The notes under the pieces were generated by a model. That model did no database searches. It had not been told where the DNA came from and saw nothing but the letters and a program-made list of their open reading frames with translations. A stretch of DNA of 64,000 nucleotides from an uncultured Prevotella sp. (GTDB lineage: Bacteria; Bacteroidota; Bacteroidia; Bacteroidales; Bacteroidaceae). Location of the stretch: assembly GCA_946183415.1 (NCBI GenBank), contig CAMHAM010000004.1, positions 1-64,000 on the forward strand, read 5' to 3'. Position numbers and translations under genes: made by a program. Below, piece by piece: positions 9,813 to 18,270 of this stretch (positions are counted from its first letter, which is position 1; every line of letters starts with the position of its first letter).

Positions 9813-10373
9813 TCACTCAAACATTTCGACCCATTTGAGGAATTTCCTGACACCAGAGGTTCCGAACTTCTCCAGGCTCTGGGCTGTCTGCACCACTGAG
9901 CGCTCAAGCGACAGGTCGGATTTCGAGTAGAACTTATCGGCATAGCAGATGACCTGCTCTTCGAGCGACTCAGGCACGTAGCTGATATCGGGAGGCAACG
10001 GCAGATGCTGAGCCTCGATCTGCTCACGGGTGATACCTGTGCCTGTATGACGCTCACACACCAGGGCACAGCGTTCCAGGTTGTAGTGGGCACCATCAGC
10101 ATTGAGCGACCTGAGCATCTGAGCCCCAATCATACCATGACAGATATAGGGTTCTGTGCCAAAACACTGGATGCTGGGGGCATTGCACTTTACAATACCG
10201 ATGTCGTGGAGCATTGAGGCCTCCTTGAGAAACTCCACATCGAGCTTCAGCTCCGGATGCTGCTTCGCTATCTTCAGGCTCCTGTCTGCCACCTGACGAC
10301 TATGCACAAGCAATATCCGTCGGAGTTCACTCTCCGACGGATAAAACTGATCTATAATCGACTGGAAGTCCAT
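9813..10373 (-). CDS. HD-domain phosphohydrolase-like protein
   Basis: 186 residues from the ATG at 10373; the preceding GTG at 10376 is a less likely start. The ATG overlaps the stop of the upstream gene by one base (TGATG), implying translational coupling. An HD motif (MLHDIGI, His56-Asp57), a preceding His (LLVHSRQVAD) and later CHGMIGAQML, CERHTG and CYADKFYSK provide the expected metal-ligand set of an HD superfamily phosphohydrolase. Bacteroidales proteins of this type are annotated only as HD/HDIG proteins. The substrate (nucleotide or phosphate ester) is unknown. It is coupled to the carboxyltransferase gene. Confidence 0.75.
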   Translation of the reverse strand: MDFQSIIDQFYPSESELRRILLVHSRQVADRSLKIAKQHPELKLDVEFLKEASMLHDIGIVKCNAPSIQCFGTEPYICHGMIGAQMLRSLNADGAHYNLERCALVCERHTGTGITREQIEAQHLPLPPDISYVPESLEEQVICYADKFYSKSDLSLERSVVQTAQSLEKFGTSGVRKFLKWVEMFE

Positions 10374-12157
10374 CACTTTTCACTTCTCTCTATCCAGGCG
10401 ATGGTGTCACCCTGACGAATCTTCTGCCCAGGCTTTACACTGATATCCACCAGCTTGCCACCCAGTGCAGCAGGAATCTCTACAATCTCGCCCCACTTCG
10501 TCTGCAGATAACAGAAGATATCACCCTCCTTGTACTTCTGACCAATGAACGGCTCGATGCAAGCAGCAGGAACGCCTTCGCCACCAAAGCTCCACATCAG
10601 CTGACCGTCCAACGGACTCTTCACGGCATCAGCCTTGGCATGCTTCAGAGCGTCAATCTCCTCCTGAGAGATCTTCTGACCACCACCCAATTTGGCATCC
10701 TTCACCTTCTGGATATCAGCCAGTAGCTGCTTCTTGGCCTGACCACTCTTGAACGGACGGTACTGCTCGGGGTGCATAGCCAACTCGAAGAGTTCCTCGT
10801 CGTCCTGTCCATAGTCCCAACCATTCTCATCCATCTCCTTGCGGAATCCGTCGAGTGCGTTCTCGAGCAAGGTATGAGGATCGGCATCAGTAAACTTAAG
10901 GCCCTTCTTCTCAGCCAGTTCGATAAGCTCAGGCGCAATCGTGCCAGGCACCTTTCCACTCTTGCCAAGGATCATACCCCAGATGGCATCGTCCATCATC
11001 ACATAGCGACCCTTGCCCTGCTCCATCGTGAGGAGGTTCATCAGCGCGATGTTCTTGGTGTACTGTGAGAACGGGGTTACCAATGGGGGATAACCCACCT
11101 TTGGCCATACGTACTCCACCTCGTTGAACAGCTTCACCAGCATATCGTCCATCGTGAGCGCTGATTCGCCCTTCTTCTCGCGCTCCTTGTTAATCATCTT
11201 CTGGATAGGACCAAGATCAGCCATCATCGAGCCCATCATGCCACCAGGCAGACCACAGCCAAGCAACAATGAAGACATGTGCTTGTTGGCAGGATTGATG
11301 AAACAGCCAAGCCAGTCATCAATAAACTCCTGAGTGAGCGTACGAGCCTGCATGTAAGCATTCATATTCAAATCAGCCACCTCGAAGCCCTCATTCTTCA
11401 GCATCGACTGAACAGAGATGATATCGGGGTGAACCTTACCCCATGACAGCGGCTCGATAGCGGTATCGATGATATCTGCACCATTGTTACATACCTCAAG
11501 GATGCTGGCCATTGACAAGCCAGGACCAGAGTGACCATGATACTGGATGATGATATCGGGGTGCTTGGTCTTGATGGCCTTGGTCAGTTTTCCAAGCATT
11601 GCAGGCTGTCCGATACCAGCCATATCCTTCAAACAGATCTCCTCAGCACCAGCAGCAATCACCTCATCAGCAATGGCAGCATAGTACTCTACGGTGTGCA
11701 CAGGCGATGTGGTGATACACAGCGTGGCCTGCGGGGTCATGCCCCCCTCCTTGGCCCACTTGATGCTGGGGATGATATTACGGGTATCGTTGAGTCCGCA
11801 GAAGATACGGGTGATATCCACACCCTGAGCATGCTTCACCTTATACATCAGTGCGCGCACGTCGTCAGGCACAGGATACATACGGAGGGCATTCAGACCA
11901 CGATCGAGCATGTGGGTCTTGATGCCAACCTCGTTGAAGGGTTTACAGAATGCCCTCACAGCCAGATTGGGGTTCTCGCCTGCCATCAGGTTCACCTGCT
12001 CAAAGGCTCCACCATTAGTTTCTACTCGGGCGAAACAGCCCATGTCAATAATCGCAGGGGCAACGCGCTCCAACTGGTCCTTACGGGGCTGGAACTTGCC
12101 TGAAGACTGCCACATGTCTCGGTAAACGAGACTGAACTGGATTTTCTTTTTTGCCAT
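10373..12157 (-). CDS. Oxaloacetate decarboxylase alpha / pyruvate carboxylase B-like protein with atypical biotinyl domain
   Basis: 594 residues from ATG 12157; a TTG four codons earlier is not preferred. Residues about 1-275 form an HMGL-like carboxyltransferase barrel (SLVYRDMWQSSGKF opening; CLKDMAGIGQP; QYHGHSGPGLS metal site), followed by a PYC_OADA conserved domain (GGMMGSMMADLGPI onward). The C-terminal 75 residues fold like a biotinyl/lipoyl hammerhead (KSPLDGQLMW; VKPGQKIRQGDTIAWIE). The canonical A-M-K-M biotinylation motif is missing: the equivalent position reads LQTKWGE, keeping a Lys. The family transfers carboxyl groups between oxaloacetate or pyruvate and biotin. Whether this Lys is biotinylated is open. 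It is followed by, and coupled to, the HD gene. Confidence 0.8.
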   Translation of the reverse strand: MAKKKIQFSLVYRDMWQSSGKFQPRKDQLERVAPAIIDMGCFARVETNGGAFEQVNLMAGENPNLAVRAFCKPFNEVGIKTHMLDRGLNALRMYPVPDDVRALMYKVKHAQGVDITRIFCGLNDTRNIIPSIKWAKEGGMTPQATLCITTSPVHTVEYYAAIADEVIAAGAEEICLKDMAGIGQPAMLGKLTKAIKTKHPDIIIQYHGHSGPGLSMASILEVCNNGADIIDTAIEPLSWGKVHPDIISVQSMLKNEGFEVADLNMNAYMQARTLTQEFIDDWLGCFINPANKHMSSLLLGCGLPGGMMGSMMADLGPIQKMINKEREKKGESALTMDDMLVKLFNEVEYVWPKVGYPPLVTPFSQYTKNIALMNLLTMEQGKGRYVMMDDAIWGMILGKSGKVPGTIAPELIELAEKKGLKFTDADPHTLLENALDGFRKEMDENGWDYGQDDEELFELAMHPEQYRPFKSGQAKKQLLADIQKVKDAKLGGGQKISQEEIDALKHAKADAVKSPLDGQLMWSFGGEGVPAACIEPFIGQKYKEGDIFCYLQTKWGEIVEIPAALGGKLVDISVKPGQKIRQGDTIAWIERSEK

Positions 12158-12189
12158 ATTTGAAGTCAATCTATAATAAATATGACTGC

Positions 12190-12197
12190 AAATGTAG
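12190..12197 (-). promoter_or_regulatory. Probable -7 element for the carboxyltransferase gene
   Basis: TACATTTG on the minus strand fits TAnnTTTG, about 33 bp before the ATG at 12157. No clear TTG lies 19-20 bp further upstream, so the assignment rests on the -7 box alone. Confidence 0.45.
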
Positions 12198-12240
12198 CAA
12201 AAAAATCTGAATTATAGGTAATTCTACTGATTATTTTTAG

Positions 12241-12744
12241 CATTTTTTGCAGGGCAAGGCCGAATCTTCATTTTCTTTCTGTCGCCAGAAAGAAAACCGA
12301 AGCAAAAGAAAGAGCGCGAAAACGTCCTGGCTCAGAGGCCGGAACACAAATTCTTCAAATCACTCAATGAACTCGCTTCGCTCAAACAGCATTTCGTATT
12401 TCGTTCCTCAGATTGCGTTCCGCAATCCGAGACTCAATATTGATTCAAAGAATTTGCATTCCTCTAAAGACCTCTTCGTGCGGAATGTTTTCGAGTGGGG
12501 GTTTGGGGGCAAGCCCCCATTAGAAAAATATGGCGAACCCTGTAGGGGGGGGTAGCCCCCGGAAGGGCAAAGGCTCGAGAGCCATACCAAAACTTTGATG
12601 GAGAGAGCCAGCTCTCGGAATCAATTAAGTCTCTTGCCAACGATTGGCGAGAGATTTAGAGAGTGGTTCGAAGCCTCTTCTTAAGGACAAGAAGAGGTTG
12701 GAGATGTTGGTGAAAGATAGCAGGGCAGCGCCCTGCAAAAGACC
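12241..12744. other. 500-bp noncoding region with a chain of hairpins
   Basis: No convincing gene lies here. At least six inverted repeats are visible: TTTTCTTTCT/AGAAAGAAAA (12271-12296, 10-bp perfect stem), GATTGCG/CGCAATC (12411-12427), TGGGGGC/GCCCCCA (12504-12519), GAGAGC/GCTCTC (12603-12616), CTCTTGCCAA/TTGGCGAGAG (12631-12653, one wobble), CCTCTTCTT/AAGAAGAGG (12674-12697) and GCAGGGC/GCCCTGC followed by AAAA (12720-12736). A G-rich run lies near 12545. It lies between queF (ending here) and the carboxyltransferase promoter. It could be a structured RNA, a composite of intergenic repeats, or a decayed insertion. Confidence 0.5.
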
Positions 12745-13212
12745 TTATTGAAAAGAATGATTCAACAATCGCTGTTCAGCAAGCTTCTCATATTTGGTGC
12801 CAGGGCGACCGTAGTTGGCATAGGGGTAGATGCTGATACCACCACGAGGCGTGAAGAGACCAATGACCTCGATATACTTCGGATCCATCAGTCGCACGAG
12901 ATCCTTCATGATGATATTGATGCAGTCCTCATGAAAATCACCATGATTACGGAACGAGAAGAGATAAAGCTTCAAACTCTTCGACTCTACCATTCGTTCA
13001 CCAGGAATATACATGATCTTGATCTCAGCAAAATCTGGCTGACCTGTAATCGGACAAAGCGATGTAAACTCAGGACAGTTGAACTGTACCCAATAATCAT
13101 TCTCAGGATGCTTGTTCAGGAAAGTCTCCAACACCTCTGGTGCATAGTCCGACTTATACTCAGTCTTCCTACCCAAGGTCTTCAGTCCCTCACTCTCTCT
13201 TTCTGTGTTCAT
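12745..13212 (-). CDS. queF: NADPH-dependent 7-cyano-7-deazaguanine reductase
   Basis: 155 residues, the short unimodular QueF form. The enzyme reduces preQ0 to preQ1 in queuosine biosynthesis. The catalytic Cys53 and Asp60 sit in [15 protein letters not shown], and the NADPH/QueF motif is VESKSLKLY (76-84), followed by [11 protein letters not shown]. The start overlaps the stop of the upstream transporter by 4 bp (ATGA), so both lie on one transcript behind the preQ1-I-like leader. QueF makes the riboswitch ligand, which fits feedback control. Assignment is secure from motifs and context. Confidence 0.95.
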   Translation of the reverse strand: MNTERESEGLKTLGRKTEYKSDYAPEVLETFLNKHPENDYWVQFNCPEFTSLCPITGQPDFAEIKIMYIPGERMVESKSLKLYLFSFRNHGDFHEDCINIIMKDLVRLMDPKYIEVIGLFTPRGGISIYPYANYGRPGTKYEKLAEQRLLNHSFQ

Positions 13213-13901
13213 ATATCCTTTACCTTAAATATATTATACGCCATATCCCTATCGAACACGTCCTCATGATCATGAAGCTTCGTAAACTTCACCACGCGGA
13301 TGGTCACAGGCAATACAACAATCTCGTAGAGCGTCTTCAGCGTCACCTGTGTGATAACCAGCGACGGCATCTCCTCCCAGGGAATCACCCCACCCAGAGC
13401 TATCGGGAAGAAGATGATCGAGTCGGTCAATTCACCGAAGATCGTACTCAGCACCGCACGCTTCGAGAAATTCTTACCATCCGATGAGAGCTTCATCTTA
13501 CTCATGACGTAGGCATTCATAAACGATCCGCAGAGGAAAGCCAGGAACGAGGCACCCGCAATACGCGGAGCCAGACCGAAAATCTGGTGGAAGCCCTCTT
13601 CTCCATGCCAGTAAGGCGCACCAGGAATCCAGTCGGCAATGGCGCCAAAGAGCACGAACAGGAAGTTCATGGCGAATCCCATCCAGATGAGCAGACGTGT
13701 ACGGCCATAGCCCCACACCTCACACACCACATCATTGATGATATAGCTCACAGGGAATACAATCAGACCAGCCGTCATATTGGCAGGTCCAAACGAAATT
13801 TGCTTGGTCTCAAGCACGTTTGCCGTGATCAGGCAGACGCAGAACAGTATGCCGTAAAACATAAACAGCACACTGATTTTCTGATTACTACTATCTTTCA
13901 T
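13209..13901 (-). CDS. Queuosine precursor transporter, YhhQ family
   Basis: 230 residues with about six membrane segments ([21 protein letters not shown] at the N-terminus, then [20 protein letters not shown], the conserved VUT/YhhQ signature). YhhQ proteins import preQ0 or preQ1 across the inner membrane. The gene starts 3 nt after the end of a preQ1-I-like RNA element and overlaps queF by 4 bp. This gives salvage plus reduction under one ligand-sensing leader. Confidence 0.9.
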   Translation of the reverse strand: MKDSSNQKISVLFMFYGILFCVCLITANVLETKQISFGPANMTAGLIVFPVSYIINDVVCEVWGYGRTRLLIWMGFAMNFLFVLFGAIADWIPGAPYWHGEEGFHQIFGLAPRIAGASFLAFLCGSFMNAYVMSKMKLSSDGKNFSKRAVLSTIFGELTDSIIFFPIALGGVIPWEEMPSLVITQVTLKTLYEIVVLPVTIRVVKFTKLHDHEDVFDRDMAYNIFKVKDI

Positions 13902-13904
13902 ATT

Positions 13905-13939
13905 CTTGTTTTGTTAAAGGGGGTATTCACCGACCCCTG
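13905..13939 (-). promoter_or_regulatory. preQ1-I riboswitch (class I, type like T. tengcongensis)
   Basis: On the minus strand the element reads CAGGGGUCGGUGAAUACCCC, then C, then UUUAACAAAACAAG, ending 3 nt before the transporter AUG. Stem P1 pairs AGGGG with CCCCU; loop L1 begins UCG; the A-rich tail UUAACAAAACAAG is identical to the tail I recall for the crystallised T. tengcongensis preQ1 aptamer. Placement over the initiation region of a YhhQ gene followed by queF argues for translational repression by preQ1. The P2 pseudoknot pairing is not obvious at every position, which is the main reservation. Confidence 0.75.
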
Positions 13940-13948
13940 TGTTTTTAT

Positions 13949-14938
13949 TTAAAGCAAATAGAACAACCAGGCCATATAGCCCAGGAATCCTAAGATAAGT
14001 ACGACACCCTCGCGCCTCGAGACGGAGAATTTCGTGAAGGCAAACAGCCATAGCAGTCCCACACTGACGAGCATCATCATCAGATCGACAATGGTGATAC
14101 CCATGATGCGCAGGGGATGAATGAAGGCCGTAGCACCCAGGATCATCAGGATATTGAACACGTTCGAGCCAATGACATTTCCCAGAGCCAGTGCCGACCT
14201 GCCCTTATAGGCAGCCACCACACTCGTGGCCAACTCAGGCAGAGAGGTACCACCAGCCACGATGGTCAGTCCGACAATACTCTGACGCACCCCATAGCGA
14301 TGAGCGATATATGAGGCAGCATCGACAAAGAGATCACTACCAACAATCAAACAGGCCAGACCCAGTACGATGAAGCACAGATGGCGCCACACGCGAGAAT
14401 AGTCACGAGGCTCCACCACCTCCTCTACACCCAACACCTCCTCGTGCTTGGGCAACAAACCGTCTTTACGGGCCATCTGGAAGGTATAGAGCATAAAGGC
14501 AGCGAAGCCAATCAGCAGGATGATACCATCACTACGACTGATCTCATTGCCCCAAAGGTGAGGAGAGTCCATATCATCGAAACAGAGCATGAACAACAGC
14601 AACGAGGCGCCCACTGCGAAGGGGATATCCTTACGCACGGTAGACCACGACACCTTGATAGGAGCCACTACCGCTGAACAGCCCACAATGAGCATCGCAT
14701 TGAAGATGTTGGAACCTATGACATTTCCCACAGCCATGTCAGCCGTACCCTTCAGGGCTGAAGTCAGACTGACGAACAACTCAGGTGCAGAGGTTCCTGC
14801 GGCCAGGATGGTCAGACCAATAATGGCCTCGGGCACACGCATGTCACGAGCCAACGAAGACGCAGACTCTGTCAATCGGTCGGCACCCCATAACACAAGT
14901 GCTATACCCACAATGATAAATACAATATTCAGCAGCAT
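13949..14938 (-). CDS. Calcium/sodium antiporter, CaCA (YrbG) family
   Basis: 329 residues, about ten membrane segments in two homologous halves. Each half carries the alpha-repeat motif: GTSAPELFVSLTSAL...GNVIGSNIFN near residue 48-80 and GGTSLPELATSVVAA...GNVIGSNVFN near 205-240. These are the ion-coordinating signatures of prokaryotic Na+/Ca2+ exchangers. It is an inner-membrane protein, probably exporting Ca2+. It ends 10 bp upstream of the preQ1-I-like leader; whether transcription continues into the queuosine genes is unclear. Confidence 0.9.
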   Translation of the reverse strand: MLLNIVFIIVGIALVLWGADRLTESASSLARDMRVPEAIIGLTILAAGTSAPELFVSLTSALKGTADMAVGNVIGSNIFNAMLIVGCSAVVAPIKVSWSTVRKDIPFAVGASLLLFMLCFDDMDSPHLWGNEISRSDGIILLIGFAAFMLYTFQMARKDGLLPKHEEVLGVEEVVEPRDYSRVWRHLCFIVLGLACLIVGSDLFVDAASYIAHRYGVRQSIVGLTIVAGGTSLPELATSVVAAYKGRSALALGNVIGSNVFNILMILGATAFIHPLRIMGITIVDLMMMLVSVGLLWLFAFTKFSVSRREGVVLILGFLGYMAWLFYLL

Positions 14939-14955
14939 CTCTTCATAATTTATAA

Positions 14956-14998
14956 TGTTTCACTCCTCACTCCACACTCCACACTCCTCACTCCTCGT
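14956..14998. repeat. Short-word intergenic repeat (ACTCCTC/ACTCCAC)
   Basis: The sequence alternates ACTCCTC and ACTCCAC units: TTTCACTCCTCACTCCACAC, then TCCACACTCCTCACTCCTCG. It fills the gap between hslR and the antiporter and includes the hslR stop codon, so the last hslR residues (LNEE) come from the repeat. Similar CT-rich words occur at the pth/hslR junction and inside rfbC. Confidence 0.6.
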
Positions 14999-15365
14999 TA
15001 AGAAACGCATCCATCTGTCGACGGTCTTTCTTCGTAGGGCGCCCAGTGCCACGGGCACGATCCACGAATCCACTGATACGGTTCATCTCCAACAGCTCAT
15101 ACTGGTCAGCAGGTGTCACGTTCTCATAGATCTCGGGCAGCAGCTTAGCCCCCACCCTCTGTTCAATGGTTTTCAGGATACGGAAGGAGTAAGTCACAGG
15201 CGGCTTACGCACTGAGACGGTCTCACCCACCTTCACGCAGCGCGAAGGTTTCACGTTGACACCATCTATCGTGACACGACCATTCTTGATCGCATCCACA
15301 GCAATCGATCTTGTCTTATAGATCCTCGCTGCCCACAGCCACTTATCAATCCTCGCCTCTTCCAT
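14988..15365 (-). CDS. hslR: S4-domain RNA-binding heat-shock protein Hsp15
   Basis: 125 residues from ATG 15365 ([20 protein letters not shown]), the conserved Hsp15 opening; an upstream ATG adds nine repeat-derived residues (MRKEEGGTR) and is rejected. The S4 fold ([23 protein letters not shown], then [14 protein letters not shown]) binds RNA. Hsp15 binds 50S subunits carrying stalled peptidyl-tRNA and helps recycle them, a job close to that of the overlapping upstream gene, pth. Overlap with pth is 20 bp, within a GA-rich repeat. The basic C-terminus ([13 protein letters not shown]) is typical. Confidence 0.9.
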   Translation of the reverse strand: MEEARIDKWLWAARIYKTRSIAVDAIKNGRVTIDGVNVKPSRCVKVGETVSVRKPPVTYSFRILKTIEQRVGAKLLPEIYENVTPADQYELLEMNRISGFVDRARGTGRPTKKDRRQMDAFLNEE

Positions 15366-15975
15366 TCTCGTTCCTCCTTCCTCCTTCCTCATTCCTCGAC
15401 ATCGAACCTCGACCTCGCTTATTAAACTGGTTCATCGTGACATCGATGCCAGCGAGGACGAAGCTCTTGATGATCTCTACGGCCGTGTCTATGGAGGGTT
15501 GAAGCGTCTTCAACTCTTCCTCGTCATAGCGCCCCAGCACCCAGTCGACCTGCATGCCACGGGGGAATTCATTACCGATACCCATACGCAGACGAGCATA
15601 GTTCTGACCTATCAACTGTTGGATATGTCCCAGTCCGTTATGACCTCCATTCGAACCTCCTGCCTTCAGGCGGAAAGCCCCCAATGGCAAAGCCACATCA
15701 TCGCTCACGACGAGCAGACGGCTCTGGTCGATATTCTCCTTGTTCAGCCAATAGCGCACGGCATTACCACTGAGATTCATGAAGGTCGATGGCTTCAGCA
15801 GGATGACCTTCCGCCCCTTCAGCGATGTCTCAGCCACGAAGCCATAGCGGCGATCATCAAAAACAATATTGGATGCCTTAGCAAAAGCATCCAATACCAT
15901 AAAGCCTGTATTGTGGCGGGTCATTTCGTACTCGCTGCCGACATTTCCCAAACCTACAACCAAGTACTTATCCAT
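15346..15975 (-). CDS. pth: Peptidyl-tRNA hydrolase
   Basis: 209 residues. It cleaves peptidyl-tRNA released from stalled ribosomes. Conserved features: [20 protein letters not shown] with catalytic His and Asn, [12 protein letters not shown], and [27 protein letters not shown] with the catalytic Asp. The core ends near residue 190; the last 17 residues ([17 protein letters not shown]) are encoded by a GA-rich repeat and are not part of the family. The order rplY, pth, hslR is a translation-quality cluster. The start fits the family exactly. Confidence 0.95.
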   Translation of the reverse strand: MDKYLVVGLGNVGSEYEMTRHNTGFMVLDAFAKASNIVFDDRRYGFVAETSLKGRKVILLKPSTFMNLSGNAVRYWLNKENIDQSRLLVVSDDVALPLGAFRLKAGGSNGGHNGLGHIQQLIGQNYARLRMGIGNEFPRGMQVDWVLGRYDEEELKTLQPSIDTAVEIIKSFVLAGIDVTMNQFNKRGRGSMSRNEEGGRRNENGRGED

Positions 15976-15984
15976 CCGAAAACC

Positions 15985-16026
15985 GTAAACTGTAAACTGT
16001 AAACCGTAAACTGTAAACCGTAAACT
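15985..16026. repeat. Six 7-bp tandem repeats (GTAAACY)
   Basis: GTAAACT and GTAAACC alternate for six perfect units between rplY and pth. It is noncoding and may be a slippage-prone microsatellite. It fills nearly the whole 56-bp gap. Confidence 0.8.
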
Positions 16027-16031
16027 TATAA

Positions 16032-16634
16032 TTACTCAGCAGCCTCACCAGCAGCAGCTGCAGAACGTGAAGCACGTGTAGCCTTCACTGAGCAAACAAC
16101 CACCTGTGCAGGAGTAGCAATCTCCAGACCCTCGAACTTCAGGTCAGCCACCTTGATGGTCTTACCCAGCTTCAGTTCGGTAACGTCGATATCCAGAGTC
16201 TCAGGAATCTGCTTGTAGGGAGCAGTCACATTCAGTGCACGTACAGCCTGGCTCAGACGACCACCATCACGAACACCCTGAGCGTGACCATTCAGTTTCA
16301 CGGGGATACCAATGGTGATGGGCTTTGTCTCGTTCACCTCATAGAAGTCGATGTGCAGCAGCGCATCAGTTGTGGGGTGGAACTGCAGCTCCTTCATCAC
16401 AGCCTTGTGAGCCTCACCGTCGATAGTCAGGTTGACTACATATACATGAGGTGTGTAAACCACCTTGCGCAGCTGAGCTGCGGGGATAGCAAATGCGATA
16501 GCCTCGGGCAGACCCTTCTCATTCTTCTTCTCACCATAGAGGTTACATGGAACCAAACCCTCCTTACGGAGTTCCTTTGCGGCTTTCTTGCCGGTAGTGG
16601 CACGCTTCTGACCACTTACGCTAATTTCTTTCAT
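16032..16634 (-). CDS. rplY: 50S ribosomal protein L25 (Ctc type)
   Basis: 200 residues: an N-terminal L25 5S-rRNA-binding domain (about 1-95; [25 protein letters not shown]) followed by the TL5/Ctc C-terminal beta-domain (about 100-185; [21 protein letters not shown]). It binds 5S rRNA in the large subunit. The rplY-pth neighbourhood is conserved in many bacteria. The C-terminal tail is Ala-rich ([11 protein letters not shown]). A promoter with TACCTTTG lies about 95 bp upstream. Confidence 0.95.
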   Translation of the reverse strand: MKEISVSGQKRATTGKKAAKELRKEGLVPCNLYGEKKNEKGLPEAIAFAIPAAQLRKVVYTPHVYVVNLTIDGEAHKAVMKELQFHPTTDALLHIDFYEVNETKPITIGIPVKLNGHAQGVRDGGRLSQAVRALNVTAPYKQIPETLDIDVTELKLGKTIKVADLKFEGLEIATPAQVVVCSVKATRASRSAAAAGEAAE

Positions 16635-16726
16635 AATTGTGTTACTCTAAATTAAGTTGTTAAAACATACTTTGCTTAATTCGCCATCACACGAAAAATT
16701 CGTTGTGCCTTTGAGAAAAGCGGGTG

Positions 16727-16734
16727 CAAAGGTA
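16727..16734 (-). promoter_or_regulatory. -7 element for rplY
   Basis: TACCTTTG on the minus strand fits TAnnTTTG exactly. It implies a leader of about 85 nt before the rplY ATG at 16634. The leader contains an imperfect hairpin (CACACGAA/TTCGTTGTG, 16687-16706) that might matter for regulation. Confidence 0.55.
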
Positions 16735-16805
16735 CACATTTTTTCCGAAATGAAAAAACTAAATCATGAAAAATTGAGAAAAAAGAGTATTTTTCGCTTA
16801 TTTTC

Positions 16806-16836
16806 TTGTTTAATTCGAAGAAAATTCCTACCTTTG
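16806..16836 (+). promoter_or_regulatory. Promoter of the nusB operon
   Basis: TTG (16806-16808), a 20-bp spacer and TACCTTTG (16829-16836) match the Bacteroidetes sigma-ABfr consensus. The nusB ATG lies about 45 bp downstream. It is divergent from the rplY promoter. Confidence 0.7.
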
Positions 16837-16881
16837 CAACGTTATTTATAGACAAATGTAAAATTAAAAGCATCAAGTGAG

Positions 16882-17877
16882 ATGATTAACAGGGAAATTA
16901 TCAGAATCAAGATTGTTCAGTTAACCTACGCCTACTATCAAAACGGTAACAAGAACATCGACACGGCTGAGAAGGAGCTATTCTTCAGCTTGTCAAAGGC
17001 TTACGACCTTTACAATTATTTGTTAAGCCTCATCACCGCAGTGACCAAAGAGGCACAGCGTCGCTTCGAAGTGGCTCAGACGCGTGCAAAGAGAGAGGGC
17101 ACAGCAGAGCCTTCCTCCAAATTCGTCTATAACCGTTTCGCCCTTCAGCTCGAAGAGAACAAACAGCTCAACGACTTCCTCAGCACCCAGAAGCTCTCCT
17201 GGGAAGAGGCCAATGTCTTCATCGGACAGCTGTTTGAGAAGATCGAGCAGAGCGAAATCTATCAAGAATACATGTCCAGCGAGGATGACAGCTATGAGTG
17301 CGACCGCGAACTGTGGCGCAAGCTCTATAAGACCTTCATCCAGTCGAATGAAGAGCTTGATTCACTGCTCGAAGACCAGAGTCTCTACTGGAATGATGAC
17401 AAGGAGATAGTCGACACCTTCGTGATCAAGACCATCAAGCGTTTCAATGAGCAGGAAGGCGCCAAGCAGGAGCTGTTGCCAGAGTGGGACAGCGACGAGG
17501 AGAAGGATTTTGCCCGCAAGCTCTTCCGTTCAGCCATCCTCAATGCCGACGAGTATCAGCACTATATGAGTGAGGCCTCACGCAACTGGGACTTCTCTCG
17601 CCTGGCCTATATGGACATTATCCTGATGCAGATAGCCATCGCAGAGATGATGACCCTGCCCAATATACCCATCAGTGTCAGCATCAACGAGTATGTAGAG
17701 ATCGCCAAGCTCTACTCTACCCCGAAGAGTGGCGGTTACATCAACGGCATGCTCGATGCCATCGCGCGTAACCTTGTTAAGACAGGTCGCCTGATGAAGC
17801 ACATCGACCCCGTGAAGGCCAAGCCAGGCAAGACTCCCACCGACAAGCCCTCTCGTCGCCCGAGGATTAAACATTAA
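16882..17877 (+). CDS. nusB: Transcription antitermination factor NusB, long Bacteroidetes form
   Basis: 331 residues, about twice the length of E. coli NusB. The N-terminus starts MINREIIRIKIVQLTYAYYQ, as in Bacteroidetes homologues with an extra helical N-terminal half. The true NusB fold lies at about 200-310 (FARKLFRSAI; WDFSRLAYMDIILMQIAIAEM; NEYVEIAKLYSTPKSGGYINGMLDAIA). NusB with NusE/S10 binds boxA RNA in antitermination complexes. It leads a plus-strand operon with yajC, ybbR, coaE and a DUF5606 gene. The last four residues (RIKH) and the stop lie in a 14-bp repeat. Confidence 0.9.
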   Translation: MINREIIRIKIVQLTYAYYQNGNKNIDTAEKELFFSLSKAYDLYNYLLSLITAVTKEAQRRFEVAQTRAKREGTAEPSSKFVYNRFALQLEENKQLNDFLSTQKLSWEEANVFIGQLFEKIEQSEIYQEYMSSEDDSYECDRELWRKLYKTFIQSNEELDSLLEDQSLYWNDDKEIVDTFVIKTIKRFNEQEGAKQELLPEWDSDEEKDFARKLFRSAILNADEYQHYMSEASRNWDFSRLAYMDIILMQIAIAEMMTLPNIPISVSINEYVEIAKLYSTPKSGGYINGMLDAIARNLVKTGRLMKHIDPVKAKPGKTPTDKPSRRPRIKH

Positions 17878-17892
17878 AGATTAAACATTAAA
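17865..17892. repeat. Two perfect 14-bp repeats across the nusB stop codon
   Basis: GATTAAACATTAAA occurs twice in tandem; the nusB TAA is inside the first copy. Downstream, 17917-17945 holds TATGTTCTTTTGTTCTTTTT and ATCTAAAATAATATTATTAT, a further copy of the interspersed words seen elsewhere. Confidence 0.7.
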
Positions 17893-17948
17893 GAATGGAG
17901 CGCATATTATTATGTTCTTTTGTTCTTTTTATCTAAAATAATATTATT

Positions 17949-18269
17949 ATGTCTAGTTTAGTATTAGTAGCACAGTCAGCACAAGGAGGTGGCATGAGCA
18001 TGATTATCATGATGGTAGCCATTTTTGCCATCATGTGGTTTTTCATGATCAAGCCCCAGCAGAAAAAGCAGAAAGAGATTCAGAAGTTCCAGAACGAGCT
18101 CACCGAGGGCACCCAGGTTATCACCGGAGGAGGTATCTACGGTACAGTGAAGAGCATCGACCTGGCCAAGAACACCGTTGATGTGAAGATTGCCAAGGAT
18201 GTGGTAGTCACAGTCGACAAGAGTTACGTCTTCAAGGATCCCGCCAGCACCACCGCAGTTCAGAAGTAA
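17949..18269 (+). CDS. yajC: Sec translocon accessory subunit YajC
   Basis: 106 residues, normal length. One membrane segment (about 15-37: GGMSMIIMMVAIFAIMWFFM) is followed by IKPQQKKQKEIQKFQNEL and ITGGGIYGTVKSID, the YajC signature. It is an inner-membrane protein associated with SecDF. It lies 71 bp after nusB and 120 bp before ybbR, with repeat words filling both gaps. Confidence 0.95.
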   Translation: MSSLVLVAQSAQGGGMSMIIMMVAIFAIMWFFMIKPQQKKQKEIQKFQNELTEGTQVITGGGIYGTVKSIDLAKNTVDVKIAKDVVVTVDKSYVFKDPASTTAVQK

Positions 18270-18270
18270 T

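Noticed and set aside
12247..12555. 102-codon open frame in the hairpin region
   Set aside because: It crosses several inverted repeats and G-runs, has low-complexity composition (Lys/Ser/Asn-rich) and no recognisable domain; the region reads as noncoding.
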